Assembly: GCF_016793225.1 (NCBI RefSeq)
Contig: NZ_JAEUMN010000109.1
Location: 1 to 33,044 of the forward strand
From: Phenylobacterium sp.
GTDB lineage: Bacteria > Pseudomonadota > Alphaproteobacteria > Caulobacterales > Caulobacteraceae
Direction: 5' to 3'
DNA: 33,044 bases
Shown: piece by piece, positions 1 through 8,291 of the stretch
Numbering within the stretch: position 1 is the first letter of the stretch
Layout of the letters: the number at the start of each line of letters is the position of its first letter
Notes under the pieces: generated by a model
Told to the model about the DNA's origin: nothing
Database searches by the model: none
Seen by the model: only the letters and a program-made list of their open reading frames with translations
Position numbers and translations under genes: made by a program

Positions 1-597
1 TCCCTCACATTGGCGCAAGGCGAACGTGTGGCGCTGATCGGGCCCTCGGGCTCGGGCAAGTCGTCGATGATCGCCGTGGCCGCAGGCCTGGAGCGGCCGA
101 GCTCGGGTCGCGTGCTGCTGTTCGGACAGGACCTCGCCCGCCTCGACGAGGACGGGCGCGCGAAGCTGCGCCGGGGCCGCGTGAGCCTGGTGTTCCAGTC
201 GTTCCACCTGCTGCCCAACATGACCGCCGAGGAGAACGTGGCCGCGCCGCTGGAGATCGCGCGGCGGCCGGGCGCCATGGACGAGGCCCGCGCCTGGCTT
301 GACCGCGTGGGGCTGGGCGCGCGGATGCGGCACTACCCCCACCAGCTGTCCGGCGGCGAGCAGCAGCGGGTGGCCCTGGCCCGCGCCCTCGCCCCGCGGC
401 CGGCCCTCATCTTCGCCGACGAGCCCACGGGCAACCTCGATTCCGCCAACGCCGCGCACGTGGCCGACCTCCTGTTCCAGCTGGCCGAGGACACGGGCGC
501 GGCGCTGTTGCTGGTGACCCACGACTCCGCCCTGGCGGCTCGCGCGCAGCGCACCGTGCGCCTGCGCGACGGCGCGCCGGTGACGGAGTCCGCCTGA
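1..597 (+). CDS. ABC transporter ATP-binding protein, 5'-truncated by the window
   Basis: ATPase subunit of an ABC system, driving the permease encoded directly downstream. The frame is open back to base 1 and the residues before the TTG at 10 (SLTLAQGERVALIG) fit the usual beta-strand ahead of Walker A, so the true start lies upstream of the window. Visible are Walker A GPSGSGKS (bases ~40-63), a Q-loop (VFQSFHLLP), the signature LSGGEQQRVALARAL, Walker B ALIFADEPTGNLD and the H-loop THD. The 'FADEPTGNLD' form is typical of the LolD/MacB/YbbA class that partners FtsX-type permeases. The stop overlaps the permease start by one base (TGATG), so translation is coupled. The large single-chain permease makes a YbbA-like assignment more likely than LolD. 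The substrate cannot be told from sequence. Confidence 0.93.
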   Translation, partial: SLTLAQGERVALIGPSGSGKSSMIAVAAGLERPSSGRVLLFGQDLARLDEDGRAKLRRGRVSLVFQSFHLLPNMTAEENVAAPLEIARRPGAMDEARAWLDRVGLGARMRHYPHQLSGGEQQRVALARALAPRPALIFADEPTGNLDSANAAHVADLLFQLAEDTGAALLLVTHDSALAARAQRTVRLRDGAPVTESA

Positions 598-3110
598 TGC
601 CGCTCTGGCTGCGGTTCGCCGCGCGCGAACTCCGGAGCGGGGTGAAGGGCTTCCGCATCTTCCTCGCCTGCCTGGCGCTGGGCGTCGCCGCGATCGCGGC
701 CGCCAGCTCGACCGCCGAGGCCTTCCGCCGCGGCCTCGCCACCGAGGCGCGCGCGATCCTGGGCGGCGACCTCGCCATCGCCGGCAGCCAGCGCCGCTTC
801 GACGCCACCGAACGGGCGCGGCTGGCCCGCCTCGGCAAGGTCACCTACGCGGTGGCGTCCCAGGCCATGGCCGAGGCGCCGGGCGGCGAGCGGCGGCTGA
901 TCGAGCTGCGCGGGGTCGACGCGAACTACCCGCTCGCTGGCGCCGTCTCGATCCGCGGCGCGCCGTCGCTCCAGTCGGCGCTCACCTACCAGGACGGCGT
1001 CTGGGGCGCCGCGGTCGAACAGCCCCTTCTCGACCGGCTCGGCCTGCGGCTGGGCGACCGCTTCCTGGCCGGCAACGTCCCGATGCGGGTGACCGCCGTC
1101 CTGGACGAGGAGCCCGACCGCCTGTCCCGCGGCTTCGCCCTCGGGCCACGGGTGCTGACGCGCGTGGGAGCCCTGGAAGCTGGCGGCTTCCTGAAGCCGG
1201 GCCTGCCGTTCGGCGAGACGGCGCGCATCGCGATCGAACCGGGCGCCTCGCTGGCCGCCGCCAAGGCCGAGGTGCGCAAGACGATGCGCGGCTTCTATCG
1301 CCTGCGCGACCGCAACGACGCCTCGCCGGGGGTGTCGCGGATGATCGACCAGCTCGAGTACTTCCTGGGCTTCATCGGCCTGGCCTCGCTCGTCGCCGGC
1401 GGGCTGGGGGTGTTCGGAGCAGTCAGCGCCTACGTCGATGGCCGCAAGCCCGCCATCGCGACGCTGAAGGCGCTGGGCGCCGACAGCGGCCTCATCCGCA
1501 ACATCTACCTCGCCCAGATCGGCCTGCTGGCGTTCGCCGGCGTCACCATCGGCCTCGTGGTCGGCGCGGCCACGCCGCTCGTGCTGGGCGCCACCATCGC
1601 CGACGAACTGCCCGTGCCGGCGCTGTTCGCCGTCTACCCCATGCCGCTGCTGAAGGCGGGCGGGTTCGGCCTCCTCTCGGCCGCGGCCTTCGCGCTCGCG
1701 CCGCTGGCGAGGGCCCGCACGACCCCGCCGGCCAGCCTCTTCCGCAGCGACCTCTCCGGCCGGATCCGGTTCGGCCCCGAACTCGTCGCCGCCCTGCTCG
1801 CCGCCGCGGGCCTCGCCGGCCTGGCCGTCTGGACGGCGCCCACGCCGCTCGCGGCCGCCCTGATGATCGGCGGCGTCGCGGTGGCCTTCGTCGTGCTGTG
1901 GGCGTTCGGCTGGGCCGCGGCCAGGCTCGCCGGCCGGCTGCGGTCGGGCACGCGCGGCGCGCTCCGCATCGCGCTCGCGAACCTCGCCGGCCCCCGCTCG
2001 GCGGCGCGCACCGCGGCCCCGGCCATCGGGCTGGGCGTGGGCCTGCTGGCGGCCGTGGTGCTGATCCAGTCGAGCCTGCTGCGCCAGATCGCCGTCATCG
2101 CGCCGCAGACCGCGCCCGCGCTGGTCTTCACCGAGATCCCGGGCGACCGGGTCGCGCAGTTCGACGCCGAGGTGGCGCGGGCGATGGGGCGGACGCCGGG
2201 GCGGGACCAGTACCTGCGCGCCCCCATGCTCTCGGGCCGCATTCTCGCCGTGCGCGGAGAGCCGGTCGACCGCGAGAACATTCCCCGCGGCGAACGCTGG
2301 GCCTACGACCGCGACATCACGCTGTCGGCCCTGCCGGGCGAGCCGCCCAACCCGGGGACGCTCCAGGGCCGCTGGTGGCCGCCGGGATATGCCGGGCCGC
2401 CCCAGGTCGCCCTGGCCGAGGGGGTCGCCGAGGCGACTCGCCTGAAGCCGGGCGACACGATCACGCTGTCGATCCTCGGCCGGGAGATCGACGCCGAGGT
2501 GGCCGTGATCCGCCGCGTGGACATCGGCAGCTTCGGGGCCAGCTTCCCGATCGTGCTGAGCGCGAACGCCCTGGAGGGGGCGAGCCCGCGGCACGTGGCC
2601 ATCGCCAAGGCGAGCCGCGCCGAGGAGCAGGCGGTCACCCGCGCGCTGGGCGCCGCCTTCCCGGAGGTGAACGTGATCTCGGTCCGCGAGCAGCTGGAGG
2701 CCGCCACCGAGCTCTTCGACCGTGTGGCGCTGGCCATCCGCGGCGCGGCGGCGGTGGCGCTCATGGCGGCGCTGCTGGTGCTGGCCGGGGCGATCGCCGC
2801 CCGGGCCCAGGAGCGGACCCGCGAGGCCGCGACGCTCAAGGTGCTGGGCGCGAGCCGGGCCCAGGTCCTGGCGGCCTATGTGCTCGAGTATGGCCTGGTG
2901 GGCGTGATCGCCGGCGCGGCCGGCGTGGGGCTCGGCTACGCCGCCGCGTGGCCCGTGGTGGTCGAGGTCTTCGAGGCGGACTGGAGCGTCGACTGGGGCG
3001 GCGTGGCCGCCCTGCTGGCCGCCGCCTCCGCGGTCGCCGCCGGCGGCGGACTGCTGGCGTCGTTCCAGGCCCTGTCGAAGCGCCCCGCCCCCGCGCTAAG
3101 AAGCGAATAG
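597..3110 (+). CDS. ABC transporter permease, FtsX/YbbP type (837 aa)
   Basis: Inner-membrane permease of the preceding ATPase. It has an N-terminal membrane segment (about residues 20-40), a periplasmic stretch, and a first FtsX block with several helices from about residue 255 onward, containing a conserved-looking cytoplasmic loop (GRKPAIATLKALGA). A second extracytoplasmic domain follows, then a C-terminal FtsX block from about residue 715 with the matching loop (RTREAATLKVLGA). Two FtsX units in one chain of more than 800 residues is the YbbP arrangement; LolC and LolE are half this size. The family moves lipophilic or cell-envelope substrates, or works mechanically, rather than importing nutrients. 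ATG at 597 overlaps the ATPase stop. No frameshift or missing part is apparent. Confidence 0.92.
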   Translation: MPLWLRFAARELRSGVKGFRIFLACLALGVAAIAAASSTAEAFRRGLATEARAILGGDLAIAGSQRRFDATERARLARLGKVTYAVASQAMAEAPGGERRLIELRGVDANYPLAGAVSIRGAPSLQSALTYQDGVWGAAVEQPLLDRLGLRLGDRFLAGNVPMRVTAVLDEEPDRLSRGFALGPRVLTRVGALEAGGFLKPGLPFGETARIAIEPGASLAAAKAEVRKTMRGFYRLRDRNDASPGVSRMIDQLEYFLGFIGLASLVAGGLGVFGAVSAYVDGRKPAIATLKALGADSGLIRNIYLAQIGLLAFAGVTIGLVVGAATPLVLGATIADELPVPALFAVYPMPLLKAGGFGLLSAAAFALAPLARARTTPPASLFRSDLSGRIRFGPELVAALLAAAGLAGLAVWTAPTPLAAALMIGGVAVAFVVLWAFGWAAARLAGRLRSGTRGALRIALANLAGPRSAARTAAPAIGLGVGLLAAVVLIQSSLLRQIAVIAPQTAPALVFTEIPGDRVAQFDAEVARAMGRTPGRDQYLRAPMLSGRILAVRGEPVDRENIPRGERWAYDRDITLSALPGEPPNPGTLQGRWWPPGYAGPPQVALAEGVAEATRLKPGDTITLSILGREIDAEVAVIRRVDIGSFGASFPIVLSANALEGASPRHVAIAKASRAEEQAVTRALGAAFPEVNVISVREQLEAATELFDRVALAIRGAAAVALMAALLVLAGAIAARAQERTREAATLKVLGASRAQVLAAYVLEYGLVGVIAGAAGVGLGYAAAWPVVVEVFEADWSVDWGGVAALLAAASAVAAGGGLLASFQALSKRPAPALRSE

Positions 3111-3128
3111 CGCGGAACGGGGGCCAAG

Positions 3129-3920
3129 ATGCTGCGGAGACTTCTCAGGCGCCTGAGCCCCTCGCCCCCGAACCCCTCGCCCCCGCCGCTTCCGGCCGAC
3201 TGGCGGGGATTCGACCGCGACACGCTGCATCATTTCGACGCGCCCGAACTGCCGCTGCAGCCGCACGGCATGGCCGTTCCCAGCTATGCCCTGCGCACCG
3301 AGGCGGGCACGGGCGACCTCGCGATGTTCCTGGGCATCGGCGAGGCCTGGGCGCAGATGGTCGCCCGGTTCCTGCCCGACGAGCCGGTGGTGCTGGACCT
3401 CGGATGCGGCTGCGGCAAGCTCGCGCGGTTCCTGCATCTCAACCCGCGCCTGCGCTACGTGGGCGTCGACATCTTCCTTCCGGGGATCCTGTGGTGCCGC
3501 AGGGCCTTCGCCGGATCGGCGGACCGCTTCCGCTTCGAGCACTTCGACGGGTACTCGGCGACCTACAACCCCGACGGGCGGATCGCCGTGACGGACTACA
3601 GCCTTCCCGCCGCCGATGCGTCGGTCGACGTGGTGGTCTGCAGCTCGCTGTTCACGCACCTCCTGGAGGCGGACGCGATCCATTACCTCGGCGAGATCGC
3701 ACGCGTCCTGAAGCCCGGCGGGCAGGCCTTCATCTCGGTGCACAACGCCGTGGCGCCCGGTGAACGCTGGCGCGGCGACGAGGAGCGGATCGACCTCGAC
3801 GAGGACTATTTCCTCGAGCTCTGCGCGATGTCGGGTCTTATCGCCGAGGAACCGATCGGCGAGGTCTACGGCCAGGTGGTCCACCGCCTGCGCAACAGTG
3901 TCGCATCGCGCGGGCGGTAA
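3129..3920 (+). CDS. class I SAM-dependent methyltransferase (263 aa)
   Basis: Cytosolic methyltransferase of the Rossmann type. Motif I is VVLDLGCGCGKLARF (about residues 87-101), followed by an acidic strand end (YVGVDIF), and motif post-I/IV regions with VDVVVCSSLFTHL and the typical late motif ARVLKPGGQAFISVHN. The N-terminal 25 residues are Arg/Pro-rich and probably disordered. The gene starts 18 bp after the permease stop, so it may be co-transcribed with the ABC genes. The sequence does not reveal the acceptor; the family includes methyltransferases acting on small metabolites, quinones and sugars. The start at 3129 is the first ATG after the permease stop. Confidence 0.85.
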   Translation: MLRRLLRRLSPSPPNPSPPPLPADWRGFDRDTLHHFDAPELPLQPHGMAVPSYALRTEAGTGDLAMFLGIGEAWAQMVARFLPDEPVVLDLGCGCGKLARFLHLNPRLRYVGVDIFLPGILWCRRAFAGSADRFRFEHFDGYSATYNPDGRIAVTDYSLPAADASVDVVVCSSLFTHLLEADAIHYLGEIARVLKPGGQAFISVHNAVAPGERWRGDEERIDLDEDYFLELCAMSGLIAEEPIGEVYGQVVHRLRNSVASRGR

Positions 3921-3983
3921 GCATTTGGCATCCACCGGAAGGCAAGTTCGCCGCCGCAATCGAAGCCATCCCGCGGAGCTCAA

Positions 3984-4202
3984 ATGTCGTTCGACATCAC
4001 CCGGAAAGATCTCGTCGAGTGGAGCTCGGCCAGCCTCGTCTTCCTGTCCGGCGCGATGACCGGCCACTACGCGGCGATGGGGATGAACGCCATCCAGTGG
4101 ACGGGCGCGGCGGCCGCGGTCCTGGGTTCGGTGACCATCGCGGTCGCCGTCCGGATCTGGCCGCCGAAGGCCGAGGGCGCCAAGGCGAAGGTCGGCGACT
4201 AG
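3984..4202 (+). CDS. small membrane protein, function unknown (72 aa)
   Basis: Not recognised as a named family. The ATG at 3984 has a well-placed GGAG seven bases upstream. The protein has a polar N-terminus (residues 1-13), two hydrophobic stretches (about 15-33 and 37-57) long enough to span the membrane, and a short basic, Lys/Ala-rich tail. It lies alone between the methyltransferase and the ECF sigma gene on the same strand, 63 bp after the former. A small two-helix protein just ahead of a sigma/kinase pair could be a membrane accessory of that system, but this rests on position only. Confidence 0.65.
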   Translation: MSFDITRKDLVEWSSASLVFLSGAMTGHYAAMGMNAIQWTGAAAAVLGSVTIAVAVRIWPPKAEGAKAKVGD

Positions 4203-4317
4203 CCGGCCGGCCTCCGCGGCGCCCGCGGAGCGCGCCGCCGCCGTTGAAGTCTCGGCGGATTCCCGCATGAGGCGCGAGCGCTTGCCAGGGCTCGCCGCTG
4301 TTCGCACTATCCGTTCC

Positions 4318-4881
4318 ATGTCGGGGCGTACCAGCCAGGATCATGTGCGCGAACTGCTCGCCGCCTGGCGTCGTGGCGACCGCGCCGCCCGCGACCGGCT
4401 GTTCGAGATCCTCTACGCCGAGCTGACGCAGGCCGCCGCGGGGATGCTCCGTGGCGAACGGCACGTCTCCCTTTCGGTCGGCGACCTGGTCCACGAGACG
4501 ATCCTGAAGCTGATCGCGCTGGACAGGATCGACTGGCAGGACCGGGCGCACTTCATGGCGCTGACCTCGGTGATGATGCGCCGCGCGCTGGTCGAGCACG
4601 TGCGCGCCAAGCGCAGGGCCAAGCGCGACCACCAGAAGGTCGAGCTGGTCACCAACATTCCGGACGCGGTCAACGCAGACCTCGAGGACATCAACGACGC
4701 GCTGGACCAGCTCTCCCGCATCGACAGCGAGCGGGCCGATATCGTCGAGATGCGGTACTTCGGCGGCATGGAGATCGCCGACATCGCCGTGGTGCTCAAC
4801 CTGTCGGAATCGACGGTGAAGCGCCGCTGGCAGGCCGCGCGGCTGTGGCTGTACGAGGCCCTCGCCCCGCAGCATGGCTAG
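4318..4881 (+). CDS. ECF-type RNA polymerase sigma factor, kinase-associated group (187 aa)
   Basis: Alternative sigma factor. Region 2 spans about residues 8-95 (GDLVHETILKLI, then DWQDRAHFMALTSVMMRRALVEHVR) and region 4 about 130-183 with a helix-turn-helix (MEIADIAVVLNLSESTVKRRWQAAR). The size and the 'W.DRAHF...A..MR..LV...R' pattern match the TIGR02999 (Sig-70_X6) group, usually encoded beside a Ser/Thr kinase rather than an anti-sigma factor. The open frame extends back to ATG 4267, but 4318 gives the family's normal N-terminus; the 17 extra residues look like translated leader. The end overlaps the kinase start by 8 bases, so the two are coupled. Regulation by the downstream kinase, probably through phosphorylation, is inferred from context and from studied ECF-kinase pairs. 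Confidence 0.88.
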   Translation: MSGRTSQDHVRELLAAWRRGDRAARDRLFEILYAELTQAAAGMLRGERHVSLSVGDLVHETILKLIALDRIDWQDRAHFMALTSVMMRRALVEHVRAKRRAKRDHQKVELVTNIPDAVNADLEDINDALDQLSRIDSERADIVEMRYFGGMEIADIAVVLNLSESTVKRRWQAARLWLYEALAPQHG

Positions 4882-7273
4882 GTCGTCCCGCACGGCCGCC
4901 GCCGCCGAGGCGCAGGCCCTGGACCTGCTCGAACGGGCGATGGCCGAGCCGTCCGAGACGCGGGCCCGCTGGATCGCCGAGCAGGCGGCGCCGGAACCGG
5001 TGCGCGCCCGGGCCCTCGCGCTTCTCGGGGTCGGCCAGGACGCCGCCCTCGCGCTCGTCACCGGCGGCGCCCCGCGCAAGGCCGACGGCGGGCCGCTGCC
5101 CGAGCGGATCGGGGCCTACCGCATCACCGGGCTGATCGGGCAGGGCGGCATGGGGGCCGTCTATCGCGCCGAGCGCGCCGCGGGCGATTTCGAGCACGCC
5201 ACCGCCATCAAGGTCATCCGGCCCGGCGCGCTGTCCCAGAGCCTTATCGAGCGCTTCCGGCGCGAACGGCAGACGCTGGCCCGGCTCGCGCATCCGAACA
5301 TCGCGCGCCTGTTCGACGGCGGCGAGACCGCGGCGCACGAGCCCTACATCGTCATGGAGCTGGTGGACGGCCGGCCCCTTTCCGAGTGGCGCGCCCAGAC
5401 CACGCCATCGCGCGAGGCCCGCCTGGACCTGTTCCTCGCCGCGGCCTCGGCCGTGGCGTTCGCGCACCAGAACCTGATCGTCCACGGCGACGTGACCCTG
5501 GCGAACATCCTCGTCGATGCGGCCGGCCAGCCGAAGCTGATCGACTTCGGGATATCGTCGCCGGCCTCGACGGCCGCCCCGTCCCTGCCCGCGCCGGGCG
5601 GCAAGGCCGGGATCCACACCCCGGGCTTCGCCGCGCCCGAGCGCATCGCGGGCGCGCCCTCGACGACGCTGTCCGACATCTACTCCCTGGGCCGGGTGCT
5701 GGCCTGGCTGACGGAGGGCGACCCGCCGGACGCCGAGCTCGCCGCCATCATCGGCCGCGCCACCGCCGAGGACCCGACCGAGCGCTACCCCACAGTCGAG
5801 GCGATGCGCGACGACGTCGCCGCCTGGCGCGGCGGCTTCCCGGTCGCCGCCGTGGCCGGCGGGCGCGGCTATGTGTTCGGCAAGTTCGTCCGCCGCCATC
5901 GGCTCGCCGTGGGCGGGGCGGCGACGGCGGGCGTCCTGATCGTGGCGGCCCTGGCGGCGACGCTGGTGGCCAACGCCCGCGCCGAGGCGGCCCGCGCCGA
6001 GGCCGAACGCCGGTTCCAGCAGACCCGCGAGATCGCCACCGCCATGCTGTTCGACGTCTACAACGAGGTCAGCAAGGTGCAGGGCGCGACGCTCGCGCGG
6101 GGCAAACTGGCGGGCACCGGGCTGCGCTACCTGGACGCCCTGAGCGCGGATCCCGACGCCCCGCTGGACGTCCGCGTGGAGGCCGGACGCGGCTACGTGC
6201 GGCTGGCGCAGGTCACCGGCAGCGGGCAGCAGAGCCAGCTCGGCAAGGCCGCCGACGCCAATGCGCTCCTGGCCAAGGCCGACGCGATCCTGACCCGCGC
6301 CTACGCCGAGGCGCCGGACGACGAGAAGGTGCGCCGGGCCCTCGCCGACCTGCGGATCGAGCAGGCGGGCGTCAATCTCTACAACAACAGCGAGATCGCC
6401 CTGGCCCGCAGGCAGGCCATCGAGACCCAGCGCCTGCTCGAGCCCTTCGCCCGCAAGGACGCCGAGGCGGCGCGGATCTACGCCACCGCCATCCAGGCCG
6501 AAGGGGACAGCCACGGCTGGGACGGGAACTACGCCAGGTCGCTGGAACCGTTCCAGCGCGCCGAGGCCTTCCTGGCCGGGCTCCCCGACGCCCTGCGCAA
6601 CGAGACGGGCGTGATGAAGGCCCGCTCCGCGATCCTGCGGCTGCACGCCGAGGCGCACCACGAGATGGGGAACGACGCCGCCGCGGTGCCCGCCGTCGAC
6701 CGGGCCGTGGCCCTCAACGAGGAACTGGCGCGCCGCGAACCGGACTCCCCCGAGGTCCTGCGCAAGCTCGCGATCTCGCTCTGGTACCGGGCCGTCGTCC
6801 TGAGCGCCCTCAAGCGCCCGGAGGAGGCCTATGCATCGGTGGACCGGGCCGTCGCCCTGACACGCCGGATGCGCGCCCGCGACCCGGCCGACCGCGGGGC
6901 GCTGGGACTGTTCGCCGTGGTCGGCGAGGTCCGGGCGATGGTTCTTTCCGACCTCGGCCGGGTCGCGGAGGGGTTCGCCATGTCCGAGGAGATCCTCGCC
7001 GCGCACCGCGACATCGTCCGCCTGTCCGACAACGCGCCGGGGCCCCGGCGAAGCATGGCGGCGACCATGAAGAGCGTCGGCGGGGTCTACTACAACGGCG
7101 GCGCCTACCCGCGCGCCTGCGGCGCCTGGGGCGAGGCCCGGGGCGTCTACCGGGGGCTGGAGCGAGAAGGCAAGCTCACCGGCCACGACCGGGAGCAGGC
7201 GCTGGCCCAGCTCGAGACCTGGATGGCGAAGGCCTGCAATCCCCCGCGCAGGGGGATCGCAGGCCGCCTGTAG
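4874..7273 (+). CDS. membrane Ser/Thr protein kinase-TPR protein with atypical catalytic loop (799 aa)
   Basis: Probably senses a signal outside the cytoplasm and controls the overlapping ECF sigma factor. Domain order: helical N-terminus (1-75), kinase domain (about 81-330), one membrane helix (about 345-367), then a long Ala-rich TPR-like repeat region (370-790) expected in the periplasm. Kinase landmarks: G-loop IGQGGMGAVYRAE (88-100), ATP-binding K113, helix-C glutamate near 131, catalytic loop 204-211, DFG at 224-226 and APE at 254-256. The catalytic loop reads HGDVTLAN: Arg of HRD is Gly205 and the Lys normally two residues after the catalytic Asp206 is Thr208, while Asn211 is kept. This may mean reduced or altered phosphotransfer. 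Otherwise the protein is full length for sigma-linked kinases. The 3' end of the gene forms a strong hairpin (see separate entry). Confidence 0.88.
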   Translation: MARSSRTAAAAEAQALDLLERAMAEPSETRARWIAEQAAPEPVRARALALLGVGQDAALALVTGGAPRKADGGPLPERIGAYRITGLIGQGGMGAVYRAERAAGDFEHATAIKVIRPGALSQSLIERFRRERQTLARLAHPNIARLFDGGETAAHEPYIVMELVDGRPLSEWRAQTTPSREARLDLFLAAASAVAFAHQNLIVHGDVTLANILVDAAGQPKLIDFGISSPASTAAPSLPAPGGKAGIHTPGFAAPERIAGAPSTTLSDIYSLGRVLAWLTEGDPPDAELAAIIGRATAEDPTERYPTVEAMRDDVAAWRGGFPVAAVAGGRGYVFGKFVRRHRLAVGGAATAGVLIVAALAATLVANARAEAARAEAERRFQQTREIATAMLFDVYNEVSKVQGATLARGKLAGTGLRYLDALSADPDAPLDVRVEAGRGYVRLAQVTGSGQQSQLGKAADANALLAKADAILTRAYAEAPDDEKVRRALADLRIEQAGVNLYNNSEIALARRQAIETQRLLEPFARKDAEAARIYATAIQAEGDSHGWDGNYARSLEPFQRAEAFLAGLPDALRNETGVMKARSAILRLHAEAHHEMGNDAAAVPAVDRAVALNEELARREPDSPEVLRKLAISLWYRAVVLSALKRPEEAYASVDRAVALTRRMRARDPADRGALGLFAVVGEVRAMVLSDLGRVAEGFAMSEEILAAHRDIVRLSDNAPGPRRSMAATMKSVGGVYYNGGAYPRACGAWGEARGVYRGLEREGKLTGHDREQALAQLETWMAKACNPPRRGIAGRL
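7231..7265. terminator. strong hairpin between convergent genes, possible bidirectional terminator
   Basis: Bases 7231-7237 pair with 7259-7265 and 7239-7245 with 7251-7257, leaving one A/C mismatch and a 5-base loop: 14 pairs in all. It overlaps the last codons of the kinase gene and sits 12 bp past the stop of the opposing PEP-CTERM gene. No T-run follows on either strand, so it may be a pause site, an mRNA 3'-end stabiliser or a weak terminator rather than a classical intrinsic terminator. Confidence 0.5.
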
Positions 7274-7276
7274 TCG

Positions 7277-7918
7277 TCAGGCGACGGCGGTGCGCCGACG
7301 GCGGAGCGTCGCGCCGGCCGCGCCGAAGCCCAGGATCATCATCGCCCAGGTCGCCGGCTCGGGAACCCCGGTCACCGGCTGACGGGTGTCGATGTAGTTG
7401 ATCGCGGCGACCGCGTCGGGGTCGAAGCCGTTGCTGCCGCTGATCGACCCGCCGGACGTCCCGTCCAGCCGCAGATAGCGGAACTGGCTCACGCCCAGGG
7501 CGGTCACGGCCGCCCCGAGATCGTAGGACCGGCGGAAGCTCGCGCTGCCGTGCGCTTCGTCGCCCACCAGGTCGACGGCAGCGGCCGAACTCGCCTCGAT
7601 GTTGAAGAAGGTCACGCCGTCGTTGCTGACCAGGATATCGACGCTGCTGAACTCCACGCTTCCCCCATCCACCTCGTAGACATTGAGGTCCTGTCCGGCC
7701 CCGTCGACCAGTCGGTAGTCGCCGAAGTCGTAGGTGATGAACCCGGACCCGATGCCCGTGTAGAGGTCGTCGGGCGCGCCCAGGAAGCTGGCGAGTTCGG
7801 CGGGCGACAGCGCCTCCGAGCTACCGCTCAGTTGGAACCCGTAGAGCGGCGCGGCGGCCTGTGCGGCGCCTGCGGTCAGCACGATTGAAATGGCCGCGGC
7901 GGCGAGCTTCATCCTCAT
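7277..7918 (-). CDS. PEPxxWA-CTERM sorting domain secreted protein (213 aa)
   Basis: Exported protein destined for exosortase processing. It has a signal peptide (MRMKLAAAAISIVLTAGAAQA), a central 150-residue beta-rich region (motifs YTGIGSGFITYDFG, QDLNVYEVDGG, ILVSNDGVTFFNI, FRYLRLDG) and a C-terminal sorting tail: GVPEPATWAMMILGFGAAGA followed by RRRR. The tail has the PEP motif, a hydrophobic helix and a basic end, exactly the alphaproteobacterial PEPxxWA form. Start 7918 was preferred to the longer frame (7984) because AGGGG lies 8 bases upstream and the signal peptide begins here. The central part resembles bacterial cell-surface beta-sandwich proteins; no enzymatic function is visible. 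It is convergent with the kinase gene. Confidence 0.88.
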   Translation of the reverse strand: MRMKLAAAAISIVLTAGAAQAAAPLYGFQLSGSSEALSPAELASFLGAPDDLYTGIGSGFITYDFGDYRLVDGAGQDLNVYEVDGGSVEFSSVDILVSNDGVTFFNIEASSAAAVDLVGDEAHGSASFRRSYDLGAAVTALGVSQFRYLRLDGTSGGSISGSNGFDPDAVAAINYIDTRQPVTGVPEPATWAMMILGFGAAGATLRRRRTAVA

Positions 7919-8291
7919 TGTAAACACCCCTGTGTCGCGACACGCATGCGTCGCCCTGGGGTAGGCGCCGGCCGCGGTCGTCACGGGTCAGCGCGGCGCA
8001 AGAATCCTCGCCAGACCATGCAGTTTCTATCTGGGCGCGAATTTATCGCGCCGCAGGGGAGCCACGCCCCGCAGCACCTTCCTCTCCCGCCAGCGGGAGA
8101 GGGGGACCGCCCGCCGAAGAGCGGGTGGTGGAGAGGGCGAGCGGCAGCCACGGCGCCAAACTTTCGTATGCGATAGCCCCGGCGCCGCGGAAAGTGGCAG
8201 ACCCGGCCGGAACTCGCCTCGCGAGGGTCCGTGGTTGCCGAGCCGCGGGCTTGCAGCCAAGCTGCCGTCCCGGGACGACACGGGGCTTCCC
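7919..8291. other. intergenic region with several stem-loops, no gene seen
   Basis: No convincing coding sequence lies between the divergent PEP-CTERM gene and LuxR-type gene. The stretch holds a 12-bp perfect palindrome GTGTCGCGACAC (7932-7943) just upstream of the PEP-CTERM start, a 7-bp hairpin with an AT loop (arms 8034-8040 and 8046-8052), and a repeat-like block of three further stem-loops (8081-8190). Promoters for both genes must lie here, but no clear -35/-10 pair was recognised. Confidence 0.6.
8081..8190. repeat. REP-like palindromic intergenic repeat block
   Basis: Three consecutive inverted repeats. The first has arms 8081-8090 and 8093-8102 (ctctcccgc core, 2-base loop), the second 8107-8114 and 8121-8128 (one G-T pair), and the third cggcgcc at 8151-8157 against ggcgccg at 8181-8187. 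The 'ctctcccgc..gcgggagag' plus 'agcgggtggtggagagggcg' pattern resembles intergenic repeats common in alphaproteobacterial genomes. Copy number in the genome cannot be judged from one window, where this version appears once. Confidence 0.55.

Noticed and set aside
333-2594. 753-residue open frame on the minus strand opposite the ABC genes
   Set aside because: Arg/Gly/Ala-rich composition without domains; it mirrors the strongly supported permease frame, an effect of GC-rich codons.
4796-7186. 796-residue open frame on the minus strand opposite the kinase
   Set aside because: No recognisable motif and typical antisense composition; the plus-strand kinase has clear domains.
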